NCBI GenBank assembly: GCA_002431865.1
Contig: DJEI01000001.1
Coordinates: 4,393-12,093 of the forward strand
Length of the DNA: 7,701 nucleotides
Direction of reading: 5' to 3'
Source of the DNA: Lachnospiraceae bacterium UBA5902
Lineage (GTDB): Bacteria > Bacillota > Clostridia > Lachnospirales > Lachnospiraceae
How positions within the stretch are numbered: the first letter of the stretch is position 1; every line of letters starts with the position of its first letter. The position numbers and the translations under genes are program-made. Positions 1-7,003 of this stretch are shown piece by piece. The notes under the pieces are model-generated. The model was not told where the DNA came from, made no database searches, and saw only the letters and a list, made by a program, of their open reading frames with translations.

Positions 1-377
1 GCATCTGATGCCCTTTCCCGCATTTTGGCGGCGAACGATAGGATCCGACCAATCACTTTTCCGAGTAATGTCGCTATCCGTTCTGGCAGCTGGCTGAAAA
101 ATGTCACGATTGAATCGCGGAAATTTGTTCCGGTCTCAACCGCTTTTGTAACCATATTACTTGCCCATACCGCAAGATCTGCAAGAATCTTTCCAAAAAA
201 CGCCGCGATCCTTTCCGGGAGTTCAGAAAAAAATGTCACAATCGTTTCGGCAAATTCCGGTATTGCGGTTGTCGCCCAGTTTATCAGATCCTGTCCCCAC
301 AAGATGAGAGAGGTGAGAATAAACCCGAGCCAATACATGATCGTTTCCGGAAGTTCCGACACCCACTGAACAAGCGA
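1..377 (-). repeat. Three tandem 44-residue (132-bp) repeats within the tape measure gene, third cut by the window edge
   Basis: Units lie at 377-246, 245-114 and 113 down to the edge. They begin SLVQWVSELPETI, TIVTFFSELPERI and SIVTFFSQLPERI. The (S)(E/Q)LPE(T/R)I core recurs exactly every 132 bases (agtt/agct near 352, 220 and 88). The rest of each unit is hydrophobic with weaker conservation, so these are diverged protein repeats rather than recent DNA duplications. Confidence 0.75.
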
Positions 378-2207
378 ATCCCATGCATTCGTAACGGCAT
401 TTTTTATATTCTCGATAAATCCATCCACAAATTCGCGGAAGGCATCGCAGTTGTCATAGACCAACTTGAATATTCCAGCCAACAGCGTGGCTGGATTGAG
501 CAGCATCAAAAGCGTCTGCCAGTTATTTTTGATAAAATCTACAAAGCCATCAACGGCGTTCGGAATCGTCTCAGTAAAAAATCCAACGATCGCATCAATC
601 ACATCTGATGCGGCAGACCGAATATTTTCCCACAGACCGATCCAGAATTCACGGAACCAATCGCACTTGTTCCAGAGCACTACAAATATTGCAACTAACG
701 CCGCTATTGCCAGAACTATCAAAGTAACAGGATTTGCAGACATTACACCGTTTAATACCGTCTGCGCTTTTGCAAGTCCGGCGGACGCCAACTCTGCCAA
801 CGTCATTTTTCCTGTCAGCAGCGCAACTATCGCTTCTCCAACTGTAAGCGTTCCATTAAGAGCCGCCTGTGCAATATTTGCCCCCTCTGTACTTGCTTTG
901 AATAAAGCTATCGCAAGCTGTGCTTCCTGGAATCCTTTCACGGCAGACTGAATAGCCATACCTGCTTTCAGTCCCGCAAACACTATTGCCGCTGCTCCCG
1001 CAGCGAGTGCAACATCATCTAAATGCTCAATAATTTTTTCCAGTGCATCCGTAACAGGATCAAGTGCCGGACACAAGTCCCCGATGCCGTCCAGAATCGT
1101 ATCTGCGATCTCCCCCGCGGCTACCAAAAGCTGCGGCAGATTATCGATAATCCCCTGCGCGAGTGCTCCAATCAGCTGCACCGCGAAATCTACCATCTGC
1201 GGAGCAATATCAACCGCCATGCCGATCAGATCCGGAAGCGCCGCGGACACCGAATCAAGCAGCGCCTGCGTCCCATCGAGAATAGACGGTAACAATTCTT
1301 GCAATATTCCCGGCAGATATCCGGATAAATTTGTTGCAATCTGGGTCAGACCATCTACCAGCCGGGGCGTTGTCTCTACAATGCGCGGTATAAGATTGTC
1401 TGCGGCGGTCAGCGCCGAATCAATCAGATTGTTCAGCAAAGTATCGAAGTCCTGGTCTGGATCTGCCATACCTGTCAGAAAGTTTTCCCATGCCGCCCCG
1501 AGCGATGCTATACTGCCCTGGATTGTAGTGGACGCTTCCTTTGCGGTCGTTCCGGTTATATCAAGATTTTCCTGTACAACATGGATCGCATCCACAATAT
1601 CAGCAAAACTATCTATACTGTAGCTGGTCGCAATCCCCTGCTGTGCATTGATCTCATTGGCTGTCGCAATCAGGCGCTCCATCTCTTCCTTGGTACCGCC
1701 ATACCCAAGCTTGAGATTGTCAAGCATGGTGTAGTTCTGCTTTGCAAAGCCCTGATATGCATTCTGGATATCGCGCATATTTGTGCCCATTTTATTGGCA
1801 TTATCCGCCATATCCGTGATTGCTCTATCTGCTTTTGTGGCTGCCGCCGCCGTATCTCCATCAAGACTCTGTAAAAGCGATGCCGAAAAGCTCGTGACAG
1901 TGTCCATATAAGCATTAGCGGATAGCCCTGCTGTCTTATATGCTATATTGGCATATTCCAACACCGTGCTTTCAGATTCCTTGAACAGGGTCTCCACGCC
2001 GCCAACAAGCTGCTCATAGTCAGCATATGCCTTTACGGACTGCGTCGTTGCCGCAGTCAGCCCAGCCGCCATTGCTCCGGTTATAGCGGTAACCGCTTTC
2101 GTGGACACGCTAAAAGCACTCGTAGCCGTCTTTTTGACCGTATCAAGCCCTGTTGTAAATCCTTTTGTATCTAACGATGTCTCAAATAGCAGCTTGCCAT
2201 CTGACAT
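1..2207 (-). CDS. Phage tail tape measure protein, N-terminal 735 residues (C-terminus beyond window)
   Basis: Tape measure proteins fill the tail tube, set tail length and act in genome injection. The frame is open from ATG at 2207 to the left edge without a stop; I checked the triplets. The ATG follows GGTGAGG by a few bases. Residues 60-75 read KAYADYEQLVGGVETLF, and near residue 210 there is a run containing AAWENFLTG; both are typical of the TP901/PhageMin_Tail family. The middle part is rich in Ala, Leu, Ile and Pro. A hydrophobic segment at about residues 491-512 (ANPVTLIVLAIAALVAIFVV) could be membrane-active during injection. Three units of a 44-residue repeat follow from residue 611, and an N(K/N)CD-FREF-like motif recurs at Cys515 and Cys587, 72 residues apart. 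It follows the Gp15 gene, as in other phages of this type. Family call is firm; total length is unknown. Confidence 0.95.
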   Translation of the reverse strand, partial: MSDGKLLFETSLDTKGFTTGLDTVKKTATSAFSVSTKAVTAITGAMAAGLTAATTQSVKAYADYEQLVGGVETLFKESESTVLEYANIAYKTAGLSANAYMDTVTSFSASLLQSLDGDTAAAATKADRAITDMADNANKMGTNMRDIQNAYQGFAKQNYTMLDNLKLGYGGTKEEMERLIATANEINAQQGIATSYSIDSFADIVDAIHVVQENLDITGTTAKEASTTIQGSIASLGAAWENFLTGMADPDQDFDTLLNNLIDSALTAADNLIPRIVETTPRLVDGLTQIATNLSGYLPGILQELLPSILDGTQALLDSVSAALPDLIGMAVDIAPQMVDFAVQLIGALAQGIIDNLPQLLVAAGEIADTILDGIGDLCPALDPVTDALEKIIEHLDDVALAAGAAAIVFAGLKAGMAIQSAVKGFQEAQLAIALFKASTEGANIAQAALNGTLTVGEAIVALLTGKMTLAELASAGLAKAQTVLNGVMSANPVTLIVLAIAALVAIFVVLWNKCDWFREFWIGLWENIRSAASDVIDAIVGFFTETIPNAVDGFVDFIKNNWQTLLMLLNPATLLAGIFKLVYDNCDAFREFVDGFIENIKNAVTNAWDSLVQWVSELPETIMYWLGFILTSLILWGQDLINWATTAIPEFAETIVTFFSELPERIAAFFGKILADLAVWASNMVTKAVETGTNFRDSIVTFFSQLPERIATLLGKVIGRILSFAAKMRERASD

Positions 2208-2233
2208 AATCCTCACCACCTGTCACGGGTGGC
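2208..2233 (-). promoter_or_regulatory. Tape measure ribosome binding site with an adjacent small hairpin
   Basis: On the minus strand GCCACC, loop CGTGACA and GGTGGT form a six-pair stem with one G-U pair (2215-2233). It ends immediately before GAGGATT and the ATG at 2207. The 3' arm takes up the GGTGGTG part of the Shine-Dalgarno region, so the stem could lower initiation on the tape measure, a protein needed in few copies per virion. This is an inference from base pairing only. Confidence 0.35.
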
Positions 2234-2263
2234 TCTGGATCGTGTCTCTGGCTCTCTCATGCC

Positions 2264-2800
2264 CTACTCAAAATACGCTTCAAATTCCTGCACGGTTTGC
2301 ACATCCGCCGCCGATAATTTAACCGGAAGTGCCCACATCTCGCGCAATCTCTTATACTCCTTGTCGTCGCCGTTATAGCAGCGATATCCGATAATCTCAT
2401 GTAACTTTGTCGCACTGCTAAGTCCATTAAGCAAAGCCCGGAACTTATGCCAATGCATCCCTGTTTCTGTCAGATCGATACCATATTGCTGTAAAAAAGC
2501 ACTGTAGATATAATCCGCATCGATCCGGTAATCTAATACCCTGCTTCCATCTCCGCCGCCACTCTTCGGCACAGTAGCGGGCGGATATGCAAAGCCGATG
2601 ATTGCCTGCATATCCTCTGCCGTGCTGATGTGCGGGATCTCGTCAGCAAACAAATAACTCACGTTAAGGCTCTGCTTCTGGTCCCACATTTCAAACTCGT
2701 CGCAAAACCGCATCCACGGTCGGAAATCTGTTTCGATCAAAAAAGGCTCACCGCCGATGGTCACGGTGTCCGGTAAGCCTTTCGTTATCAGATCGATCAT
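2264..2800 (-). CDS. Bacteriophage Gp15 family protein (tail assembly, downstream partner of the chaperone)
   Basis: A 178-residue protein starting MIDLITKGLPDTVTIGG, with DFRPWMRFCDEFEMWD around residues 26-41. Near the middle it has IIGFAYPP followed by a glycine-rich linker and then YRIDADYIYSAFLQQYGIDL. This pattern is characteristic of the Phage_Gp15 family, which is encoded between the tail chaperone and the tape measure in Firmicutes siphoviruses. By position it corresponds to the second tail assembly chaperone, the role played by lambda gpGT, which keeps the tape measure soluble while the tube polymerises. That role is inferred from position. The start codon overlaps the previous gene's stop as ATGA, and I see no good Shine-Dalgarno sequence before it (GGCGATGCAGAAGAAATG), so translation is probably coupled to the upstream gene. 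Confidence 0.88.
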   Translation of the reverse strand: MIDLITKGLPDTVTIGGEPFLIETDFRPWMRFCDEFEMWDQKQSLNVSYLFADEIPHISTAEDMQAIIGFAYPPATVPKSGGGDGSRVLDYRIDADYIYSAFLQQYGIDLTETGMHWHKFRALLNGLSSATKLHEIIGYRCYNGDDKEYKRLREMWALPVKLSAADVQTVQEFEAYFE

Positions 2801-3186
2801 TTCTTCTGCATCGCCATGACGCGCTGGATGGATTCTGCATTCTTCGCCAGAGATCCGATTTCCGCCAGTGCCTTTCTGGTATCAGCATCAAGCTCCGGTT
2901 TGTTCGCTTCTCTTACAGGGCGATCATACTCGCGCGTGATGCGGATGTACAAAATGTTCAGCTCGTTCAGATCCATTTCATCCGGATCGGTTGTTCCAAG
3001 CGCCTTTGCAGCATTTTCCTCTCCAAGCACATCCGCCACAAATCCATACAGGGCATCTACGCGATCATCCACGGGACTTTCCGGGTTCGTGATCCTCTCA
3101 TTCACTTCATCGATCTTTTTCTTCATCCCACGGGTAAAGACCGGGAGATCATAAGTCGCACCGTTGTGTTTTACTGTGTACTTCAT
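2797..3186 (-). CDS. Tail assembly chaperone (gpG-like, small tail protein)
   Basis: A 129-residue, charged, mostly helical protein, starting MKYTVKHNGATYDLPVFTRG. It lies between the tail tube gene and Gp15, the conserved place of the small tail assembly chaperone. The region around residues 20-60 (KKKIDEVNERI, then DALYGFVADVLGEENAAKALG) resembles this group in Firmicutes phages. The ATG at 3186 has an excellent ribosome site: TAAGGAGGT, with the TAA being the stop of the tail tube gene, and 11 bases separate the two genes. The last codons, CAG AAG AAA TGA, overlap the Gp15 start. Function comes mainly from synteny, so the specific activity is less certain than the gene itself. Confidence 0.85.
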   Translation of the reverse strand: MKYTVKHNGATYDLPVFTRGMKKKIDEVNERITNPESPVDDRVDALYGFVADVLGEENAAKALGTTDPDEMDLNELNILYIRITREYDRPVREANKPELDADTRKALAEIGSLAKNAESIQRVMAMQKK

Positions 3187-3197
3187 AAGCTACCTCC

Positions 3198-3716
3198 TTA
3201 AGCTGTTTTTGCTGATTTTGTTGTTGATTCCGCTGCCTGCGTTTCAGCAGTTTTCTCGGCGAAAGAAATAGTATCGCCGGATTTTGTCGCAGTTCCCTTT
3301 GCCACTTCTCCGCCGAACAGTACCTGGAAGTCCAGCTTGCTGTCTACGGCATTGAGATCCTGCACGGAAAGCACGGCATCCGTCTTCCATGCCAAATAGC
3401 CGCCACCTTCCGCCGGTTCCTGCATGAATACCACCATACATTCCACATGTGCATCTGATCCGGTGCGCATCTCGTAGAAATACGGCCAGATCATCTCATA
3501 ATCTTTCTCACCCTTGTACATCGTGAGATCCTCGTCAATGCTCGGCTTATACCGCTTTAATTCCGTTGTCGGAACCTCGTCCGCGATATAATCATAATCT
3601 TCCGTCTCCGGGTTCATGGCCAGCGTAAGCTGTGTCGCTTTCTTGACACGCACCCAGTCCGGCTTCTCAGATGTTCCGCCATTCAGAAACAGCCCGATCA
3701 AATGTTTTCTTACCAT
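3198..3716 (-). CDS. Major tail tube protein
   Basis: A 172-residue protein that should polymerise into the tail tube around the tape measure. It begins MVRKHLIGLFLN and continues with WVRVKKATQLTLAMNPETEDYDYIADE, an arrangement I associate with phage major tail proteins of clostridial siphoviruses. The stretch KYxPSIDEDLTMYKGEKDYEMIWP-like around residues 55-80 and LAWKTDAVLSVQDLNAVD near residues 107-125 fit a tube-protein beta sandwich. The last 20 or so residues are low-complexity Ala/Thr/Ser/Lys and probably disordered. The start overlaps the end of the upstream gene by seven bases, with AGAGG about ten bases before the ATG. It is followed by the chaperone gene, as expected. Confidence 0.88.
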   Translation of the reverse strand: MVRKHLIGLFLNGGTSEKPDWVRVKKATQLTLAMNPETEDYDYIADEVPTTELKRYKPSIDEDLTMYKGEKDYEMIWPYFYEMRTGSDAHVECMVVFMQEPAEGGGYLAWKTDAVLSVQDLNAVDSKLDFQVLFGGEVAKGTATKSGDTISFAEKTAETQAAESTTKSAKTA

Positions 3717-4141
3717 TCGTCTTCTACCTCTCTTTCCCTCGTATACGTTATTTTGAGCGATATCTGATATATCACTGTGTTATCCGCTCTTGTCTCAAAC
3801 ATGTATGGCGCGCCAGTCAGTTCGATGTCATCGCAAGTGCGATGGTTGTCCAGTTGCGGTAGCTTCTTGGCATACTGACAGTCATCAACCCAGTACGCAA
3901 AATTCTCAAGCCACTCGTCATAATCTTCGCGGTCGCGGTTTTCCTGTCCATCTCTTGTCACAAGCAGCTGATACCACTCTGTGATCTGGTAAGACGATCC
4001 GAGATAATCGGTTCGTTCTCTGGTCGGAGACTTAAAGATGCCAAGACTATCCGCACCCTCGCCAACCTGATCCGTGTCAACTCTGACAACGCACATATCG
4101 TAGCCCTTAAGCCACTCCGTTATTGCTTTACTTACTGTCAT
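3710..4141 (-). CDS. Minor capsid protein, Minor_capsid_3 type (probable tail terminator)
   Basis: A 143-residue protein beginning MTVSKAITEWLKGYD, with LGIFKSPTRERTDYLGSS around residues 33-50 and ITEWYQLLVTRDGQENRD after it. The middle W-x-x-x-FAYWVDDCQ and the end YQISLKITYTREREVED complete a pattern I recognise from the phage Minor_capsid_3 group. Its place directly before the tail tube gene is where tail terminator proteins lie (lambda gpU, SPP1 gp17 position). These cap the finished tail and join it to the head; the precise role here is inferred from position. CAGGAG lies nine bases before the ATG, and only one base separates it from the upstream stop. Confidence 0.82.
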   Translation of the reverse strand: MTVSKAITEWLKGYDMCVVRVDTDQVGEGADSLGIFKSPTRERTDYLGSSYQITEWYQLLVTRDGQENRDREDYDEWLENFAYWVDDCQYAKKLPQLDNHRTCDDIELTGAPYMFETRADNTVIYQISLKITYTREREVEDEW

Positions 4142-4142
4142 A

Positions 4143-4505
4143 CTATTTTGCTCCTGTCATGCGCTTTACACCGCGCAGAATAGCATCTTTCCCGCCGTCC
4201 TGCTTCATGCGTTCAAACCAGAGCCTTCCTCTTTGGTCCGCTCCCTGAAACTGGGCGTTGATATAATACCAATGCCTTGCATATGGTGTATCATAAATTA
4301 CCTCGCCGCTCCCGATCTTTGTGTTGCGTATACCGCTTCGGATCAATTCCCCGGTATCCATCGGAACATACGGTTGACATTTTTTCAACACCTCTGCATC
4401 TATATACTGTTGAACCCTTCCGCTGTGTTCAAGCCCTCTTTTTTCAATGATTTCCGCTTTGTCCATATGCATCGATTTCAGCGTAAAGGTAAATGGCTCT
4501 CCCAT
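4143..4505 (-). CDS. Minor capsid protein, Minor_capsid_2 / HK97 gp10-like head-tail joining protein
   Basis: A 120-residue protein. Residues 25-65 contain AEVLKKCQPYVPMDTGELIRSG, and the second half has GEVIYDTPYARHWYY followed by RGRLWFERMKQDGGKDAILRGVKR. The PxDTGxL-xxS and YA-xxxxY signatures are typical of the HK97 gp10 / Minor_capsid_2 family, which acts at the head-tail interface. The ATG overlaps the preceding stop as TAATG, and GGTGG about ten bases upstream lies inside the preceding coding sequence, so the two are probably co-translated. The next gene starts two bases after its stop. I am confident of the family; whether it acts as a stopper or a tail completion protein is not visible from sequence. 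Confidence 0.88.
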   Translation of the reverse strand: MGEPFTFTLKSMHMDKAEIIEKRGLEHSGRVQQYIDAEVLKKCQPYVPMDTGELIRSGIRNTKIGSGEVIYDTPYARHWYYINAQFQGADQRGRLWFERMKQDGGKDAILRGVKRMTGAK

Positions 4506-4921
4506 TACTTACACACCACCTTTATATGTTTCAACCGGGGCTTGTTCCGGTTGTCGGACACCTCTGCAACTGTCACACAGTCATAATCCGCTCGGAGATG
4601 CTTGATCCGGTACTCATCCGTAATCTCGGTAGCAACCTCGCCACGCACAATTACGTCCAGATTTCCGGCATCATCCAATGTCCAGTAACCCTCTGTATCA
4701 GACAGTTTTCGGAATTCATGCTTCGGAAGGTAATTTCTCTCACACACCGCCGATTCCGGGATCGTGATATTCACCGTCGCCGCGAGATTCACTTTTCCAT
4801 CCGCAGTCACGGTTTTTACCGTCTTTCCGGTTACCATCACACCTTTAACCACTGTTCGCTGATACCGATCATCCGGCAGATGATTGTAAACCGTGATAGT
4901 GTCAGTAAAAATTCCCATCAT
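4505..4921 (-). CDS. Small head-tail joining protein, putative head-closure (stopper) protein
   Basis: A 138-residue, beta-rich protein beginning MMGIFTDTITVYNHLPDD. It lies between the connector gene and the gp10-like gene, where head-closure proteins are normally encoded. I do not recognise a named domain with confidence, so the function rests on synteny. The open frame extends up to 4963, but the extra N-terminal residues overlap the connector and lack a ribosome site. ATG at 4921 overlaps the connector stop as ATGA, with GGGGTG five bases upstream. A second ATG directly after it, at 4918, has equally good spacing. Visible features are an alternating Thr/Val-rich middle (GKTVKTVTADGKVNLAATV) and a basic end (NRNKPRLKHIKVVCK). 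Confidence 0.75.
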   Translation of the reverse strand: MMGIFTDTITVYNHLPDDRYQRTVVKGVMVTGKTVKTVTADGKVNLAATVNITIPESAVCERNYLPKHEFRKLSDTEGYWTLDDAGNLDVIVRGEVATEITDEYRIKHLRADYDCVTVAEVSDNRNKPRLKHIKVVCK

Positions 4922-5268
4922 AAGCACCCCATCAGCCCGGTACCGGAAAGCCACTGGAAACATACGCTGCGGAGCTCCGCGTCTGCCTGCTCCTTTGTTA
5001 CGTTTGAGTAACTTTCGGAATACCCATCATTACTGACCGACGCCACGCCAGATCCGGCGCCCACGCTGTTCTGATCCGCCATAGCATTGATCAAGTTCGC
5101 AACCGCCGCCTTCACCTGTTCAAGCTTGTAACCCGTGGCTGTCTGTGCGCGGAAATGTGTTAAAACATCCACTTTTGCTTCTGCTCCGGCGAGTGCCGCA
5201 TCGAATTCTTCCTCTGTCAGCTTCGGAAAATGGGAGCTGTAATACTCCCAATCAATATAATGATCCAA
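4918..5268 (-). CDS. Head-tail connector protein (gp6-like adaptor)
   Basis: A 116-residue protein that should bind the portal from outside the head and start the neck. The N-terminus (DWEYYSSHFPKLTEEEFDAALAGAEAKVD) and the middle (GYKLEQVKAAVANLINAMADQ) are helical. They are followed by SVGAGSGVASVSNDGYSESYS, a Gly/Ser stretch that recurs in this family in Firmicutes prophages. The likely start is TTG at 5268, preceded by GGGAG with six bases between. No in-frame ATG gives a comparable N-terminus. It begins 18 bases after the zipper-like gene and overlaps the next gene by its last bases (ATGA). Confidence 0.82.
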   Translation of the reverse strand: MDHYIDWEYYSSHFPKLTEEEFDAALAGAEAKVDVLTHFRAQTATGYKLEQVKAAVANLINAMADQNSVGAGSGVASVSNDGYSESYSNVTKEQADAELRSVCFQWLSGTGLMGCL

Positions 5269-5286
5269 TTACAACTCCCACCTTTC

Positions 5287-5445
5287 CTATTTCTCTGCCT
5301 TTAAGGCTTCGTTCTCCGCCTTAAGCTGCTCATTCTCTGCCTTTAAGGCTTCGTTCTCCGCCTTAAGCTCTTTCAGTTCCTTTTTCAGCTTTGTGTCTGC
5401 CTTTTTATCAGCAGGCATCTCCGCTCCTACTCCTACCAATCTCAT
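5287..5445 (-). CDS. 52-residue leucine-zipper-like coiled-coil protein after the coat gene
   Basis: A short gene read by hand: ATG at 5445, stop TAG at 5289-5287, 52 residues. It has the strongest type of ribosome site: GTAGGAGGTGA, seven bases before the ATG and overlapping the capsid stop. Residues 1-19 (MRLVGVGAEMPADKKADTK) look like a flexible lead. Residues 20-52 are heptads of the form LKAENE(A/Q), with Leu at 20, 27, 34, 41 and 48, Asn at 31, 38 and 45, Lys after each Leu and Glu before each Asn. With Leu at d, the Asn falls at a, Lys at e and Glu at g, the pattern of a parallel dimeric zipper. Met10 also has GGAG five bases upstream and could be a second start. Small genes at this place often encode capsid-associated proteins, but the function here is unknown. 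Confidence 0.8.
   Translation of the reverse strand: MRLVGVGAEMPADKKADTKLKKELKELKAENEALKAENEQLKAENEALKAEK
5291..5369 (-). repeat. Direct repeat, 37 identical bases at 42-base spacing, encoding the heptads
   Basis: Bases 5291-5327 and 5333-5369 are identical over 37 positions and offset by 42 bases, which is two heptads. Within each copy the two 21-base halves also resemble each other. The arrangement allows in-frame gain or loss of 14 residues by slippage. Confidence 0.9.
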
Positions 5446-5456
5446 GCGCTCACCTC

Positions 5457-6326
5457 CTACGCCTTGCTGTTGAGGTAGATACCGGCGCGCTTGTTTGCGT
5501 AGGCTTCTACCAGACCATACTTGCGGTACTTGATAATGTCCGCATCTGCATCCGGGTTCGCTTCCGCCGGAATAATATTGCTTGCGATATGCTTATCAAA
5601 CTTGATGACTGCAGGCTTATGGATAATCATGAAGTTGATATCTGCCGCAGATGTCGCCTTTTTGTAGTGTCCCAGTTCCTCGCCTGAGCTCTTACCGTCA
5701 AGCATTTCGATTGCAGTGTAGAATCTCGCCTGTGGAACTGCTTTCTTCACCGCGAACTTTCCGAGAATTTCGCGTGACTTCGTGGTATCCAAAGCCATCA
5801 CGCTGTTAAGCAAGGTTGCCGTCGCGTATAAAACACGCTGCTCCTGTGGCACCTCATCCTCGTCCATTTTGCTCCACGCTGTCAGCAGTGCATCCAGAAA
5901 CTGTGATGCATCTGCGATCGTACCGGTTGCCTTGGAAATACCGTCGAGCGCTGCCAGTGTTGCAAAAGCAAACGCATCCGCTTCCGGTGCTGCTTTTTCA
6001 CGCATCAGTGTGGCTCCCGCCATACCAAATGCAAGGTTACGGGATTCCTCGTTGTCCATGACGTCTACAGAAATCCTTGTACCACGGTCATAATTGAATG
6101 TTGCTGTTTTCCACTTAAGATCTACCGCGCCAGTGGTGTATCCACTATTTCGGTCGTAATCTCCAAGTCCGCTAACGCTGATCTGCGGATAAACGATCTC
6201 GTTTGCGTTTGCGCCAGCCTTCGACATTGTTGGATCAGACGTCAGATCCGATGTTACCGATGCCAGGCGATACACCTCATCGAGGTTGTTAATGTAATTT
6301 TTTGCTAAAGCAATAGTGTTCGGCAT
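5457..6326 (-). CDS. Major capsid (coat) protein
   Basis: A 289-residue protein that should form the capsid shell, probably of HK97 fold. Signatures I associate with coat proteins of this phage group are an N-terminal MPNTIALAKNYINNLDEVYR; an SGYTTGAVDLKWKTATFNYDRG-like strand region around residues 61-82; RISVDVMDNEESRNLAFG, which corresponds to the spine-helix region; and the end YRKYGLVEAYANKRAGIYL. No N-terminal protease or cleavage domain is visible, which fits use of a separate GP20 scaffold. GGAGG lies seven bases before the ATG and overlaps the scaffold stop (TAAGGAGG). The gap to the scaffold is 12 bases. It is followed directly by the zipper-like gene. Confidence 0.93.
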   Translation of the reverse strand: MPNTIALAKNYINNLDEVYRLASVTSDLTSDPTMSKAGANANEIVYPQISVSGLGDYDRNSGYTTGAVDLKWKTATFNYDRGTRISVDVMDNEESRNLAFGMAGATLMREKAAPEADAFAFATLAALDGISKATGTIADASQFLDALLTAWSKMDEDEVPQEQRVLYATATLLNSVMALDTTKSREILGKFAVKKAVPQARFYTAIEMLDGKSSGEELGHYKKATSAADINFMIIHKPAVIKFDKHIASNIIPAEANPDADADIIKYRKYGLVEAYANKRAGIYLNSKA

Positions 6327-6338
6327 TGTCTTTCCTCC

Positions 6339-6947
6339 TTATTTCTGCTCTGTGTTCGGCGTTGGCGGAAGTCCCATAACCGCACGCATTCTTGCGTCCG
6401 CGGCATCTACCCCGCCACCAGATACGGCTCCGATAATGTTCCCCTGCTTCTGCACCTGCGGCTCTGCCTCACCAAAAAGCATCTTGCTGTCCGCGGCTTC
6501 TGACAATTCTTTCAGTGCCGCCGCGATGTCCTCTTTCTGATTTTTTGACTTTTTCAACGTGTCCACGTCCAGCAATGCCGTGATCGCTTTCACATTTCTG
6601 CCTTTCGCCGCCGTAATACCTTCCCTAAGAGAATCGGAAAAATCACGATCCGCCAGTTTTCCCTGGTAATCCGTCTCGATCTTTTTCTTTTCCTCCTCCA
6701 GATCTGTGATCTGCTGCTTCAATGCAGACACATCCGCATCTCCAAAGTTTTCCAACTTTTTCTTCAGTTCTTCAGTCGCCGCATCACTCGCCTTGATTTT
6801 CTCATTGGCGGCAGCCAGCTTTTCAGTCTGGTTGTTGTAGTCAGTCACAGTCTTATAGTTTTCCAGAACGGCTTTTTCAAAGTCTTTCTGTTTGTCAGCC
6901 GGAACTTCCAAGCCATATTCCTTCATGATTTCAAAAATGTTCTTCAT
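6339..6947 (-). CDS. Capsid scaffold protein, phage GP20 (Phage_scaffold) family
   Basis: A 202-residue internal scaffold that directs coat assembly and is lost from the mature head. After MKNIFEIMKEYGLEVP, residues 20-105 are a long charged coiled coil rich in Lys, Glu, Ala and Gln (for example LKQQITDLEEEKKKIETDY). Then comes RDFSDSLREGITAAKGRN, and a segment KAITALLDVDTLKKSKNQ that is typical of the GP20 family. The C-terminus has a Gly-rich hinge and ARMRAVMGLPP, the sort of short basic helix by which scaffolds bind coat. AGGAGG lies four bases before the ATG at 6947. It immediately precedes the coat gene. Upstream is an intrinsic terminator at 7059-7004, so its own transcription source is an open question. 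Confidence 0.92.
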   Translation of the reverse strand: MKNIFEIMKEYGLEVPADKQKDFEKAVLENYKTVTDYNNQTEKLAAANEKIKASDAATEELKKKLENFGDADVSALKQQITDLEEEKKKIETDYQGKLADRDFSDSLREGITAAKGRNVKAITALLDVDTLKKSKNQKEDIAAALKELSEAADSKMLFGEAEPQVQKQGNIIGAVSGGGVDAADARMRAVMGLPPTPNTEQK

Positions 6948-6971
6948 GTGTCCTCCTAAAATGATTTGTGA

Positions 6972-6988
6972 ATCGCATTTTCTGCGAT
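6972..6988 (-). other. Six-base-pair hairpin in the scaffold leader
   Basis: On the minus strand ATCGCA, loop GAAAA, TGCGAT is a perfect six-pair stem. It lies between the KTR terminator and the scaffold ribosome site. No U-tract follows, so it is not a terminator. It may be a processing or stabilising element, or may have no function. Confidence 0.4.
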
Positions 6989-7003
6989 AAGGATTGTAAA
7001 CGC

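Noticed and set aside
2213..2260. 15-codon minus-strand open frame between Gp15 and the tape measure
   Set aside because: Very short, without a ribosome site, and with an Arg/Glu-rich translation expected by chance.
2790..2890. Programmed -1 frameshift at the end of the chaperone gene
   Set aside because: The -1 frame is open for about 90 bases, but I found no X-XXY-YYZ slippery heptamer in the right frame; AAG AAA TGA is not canonical.
4493..5011. 172-codon plus-strand open frame, and others of similar size such as 1084-1623, 466-951 and 2816-3154
   Set aside because: All lie antisense to well-supported minus-strand phage genes, have low-complexity or basic translations, and show no ribosome sites or recognisable domains.
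6972..7000. Scaffold promoter TTTACA-N17-TGCGAT
   Set aside because: The -10 box matches only half of the consensus and coincides with the hairpin stem; kept only as a possibility in the findings.
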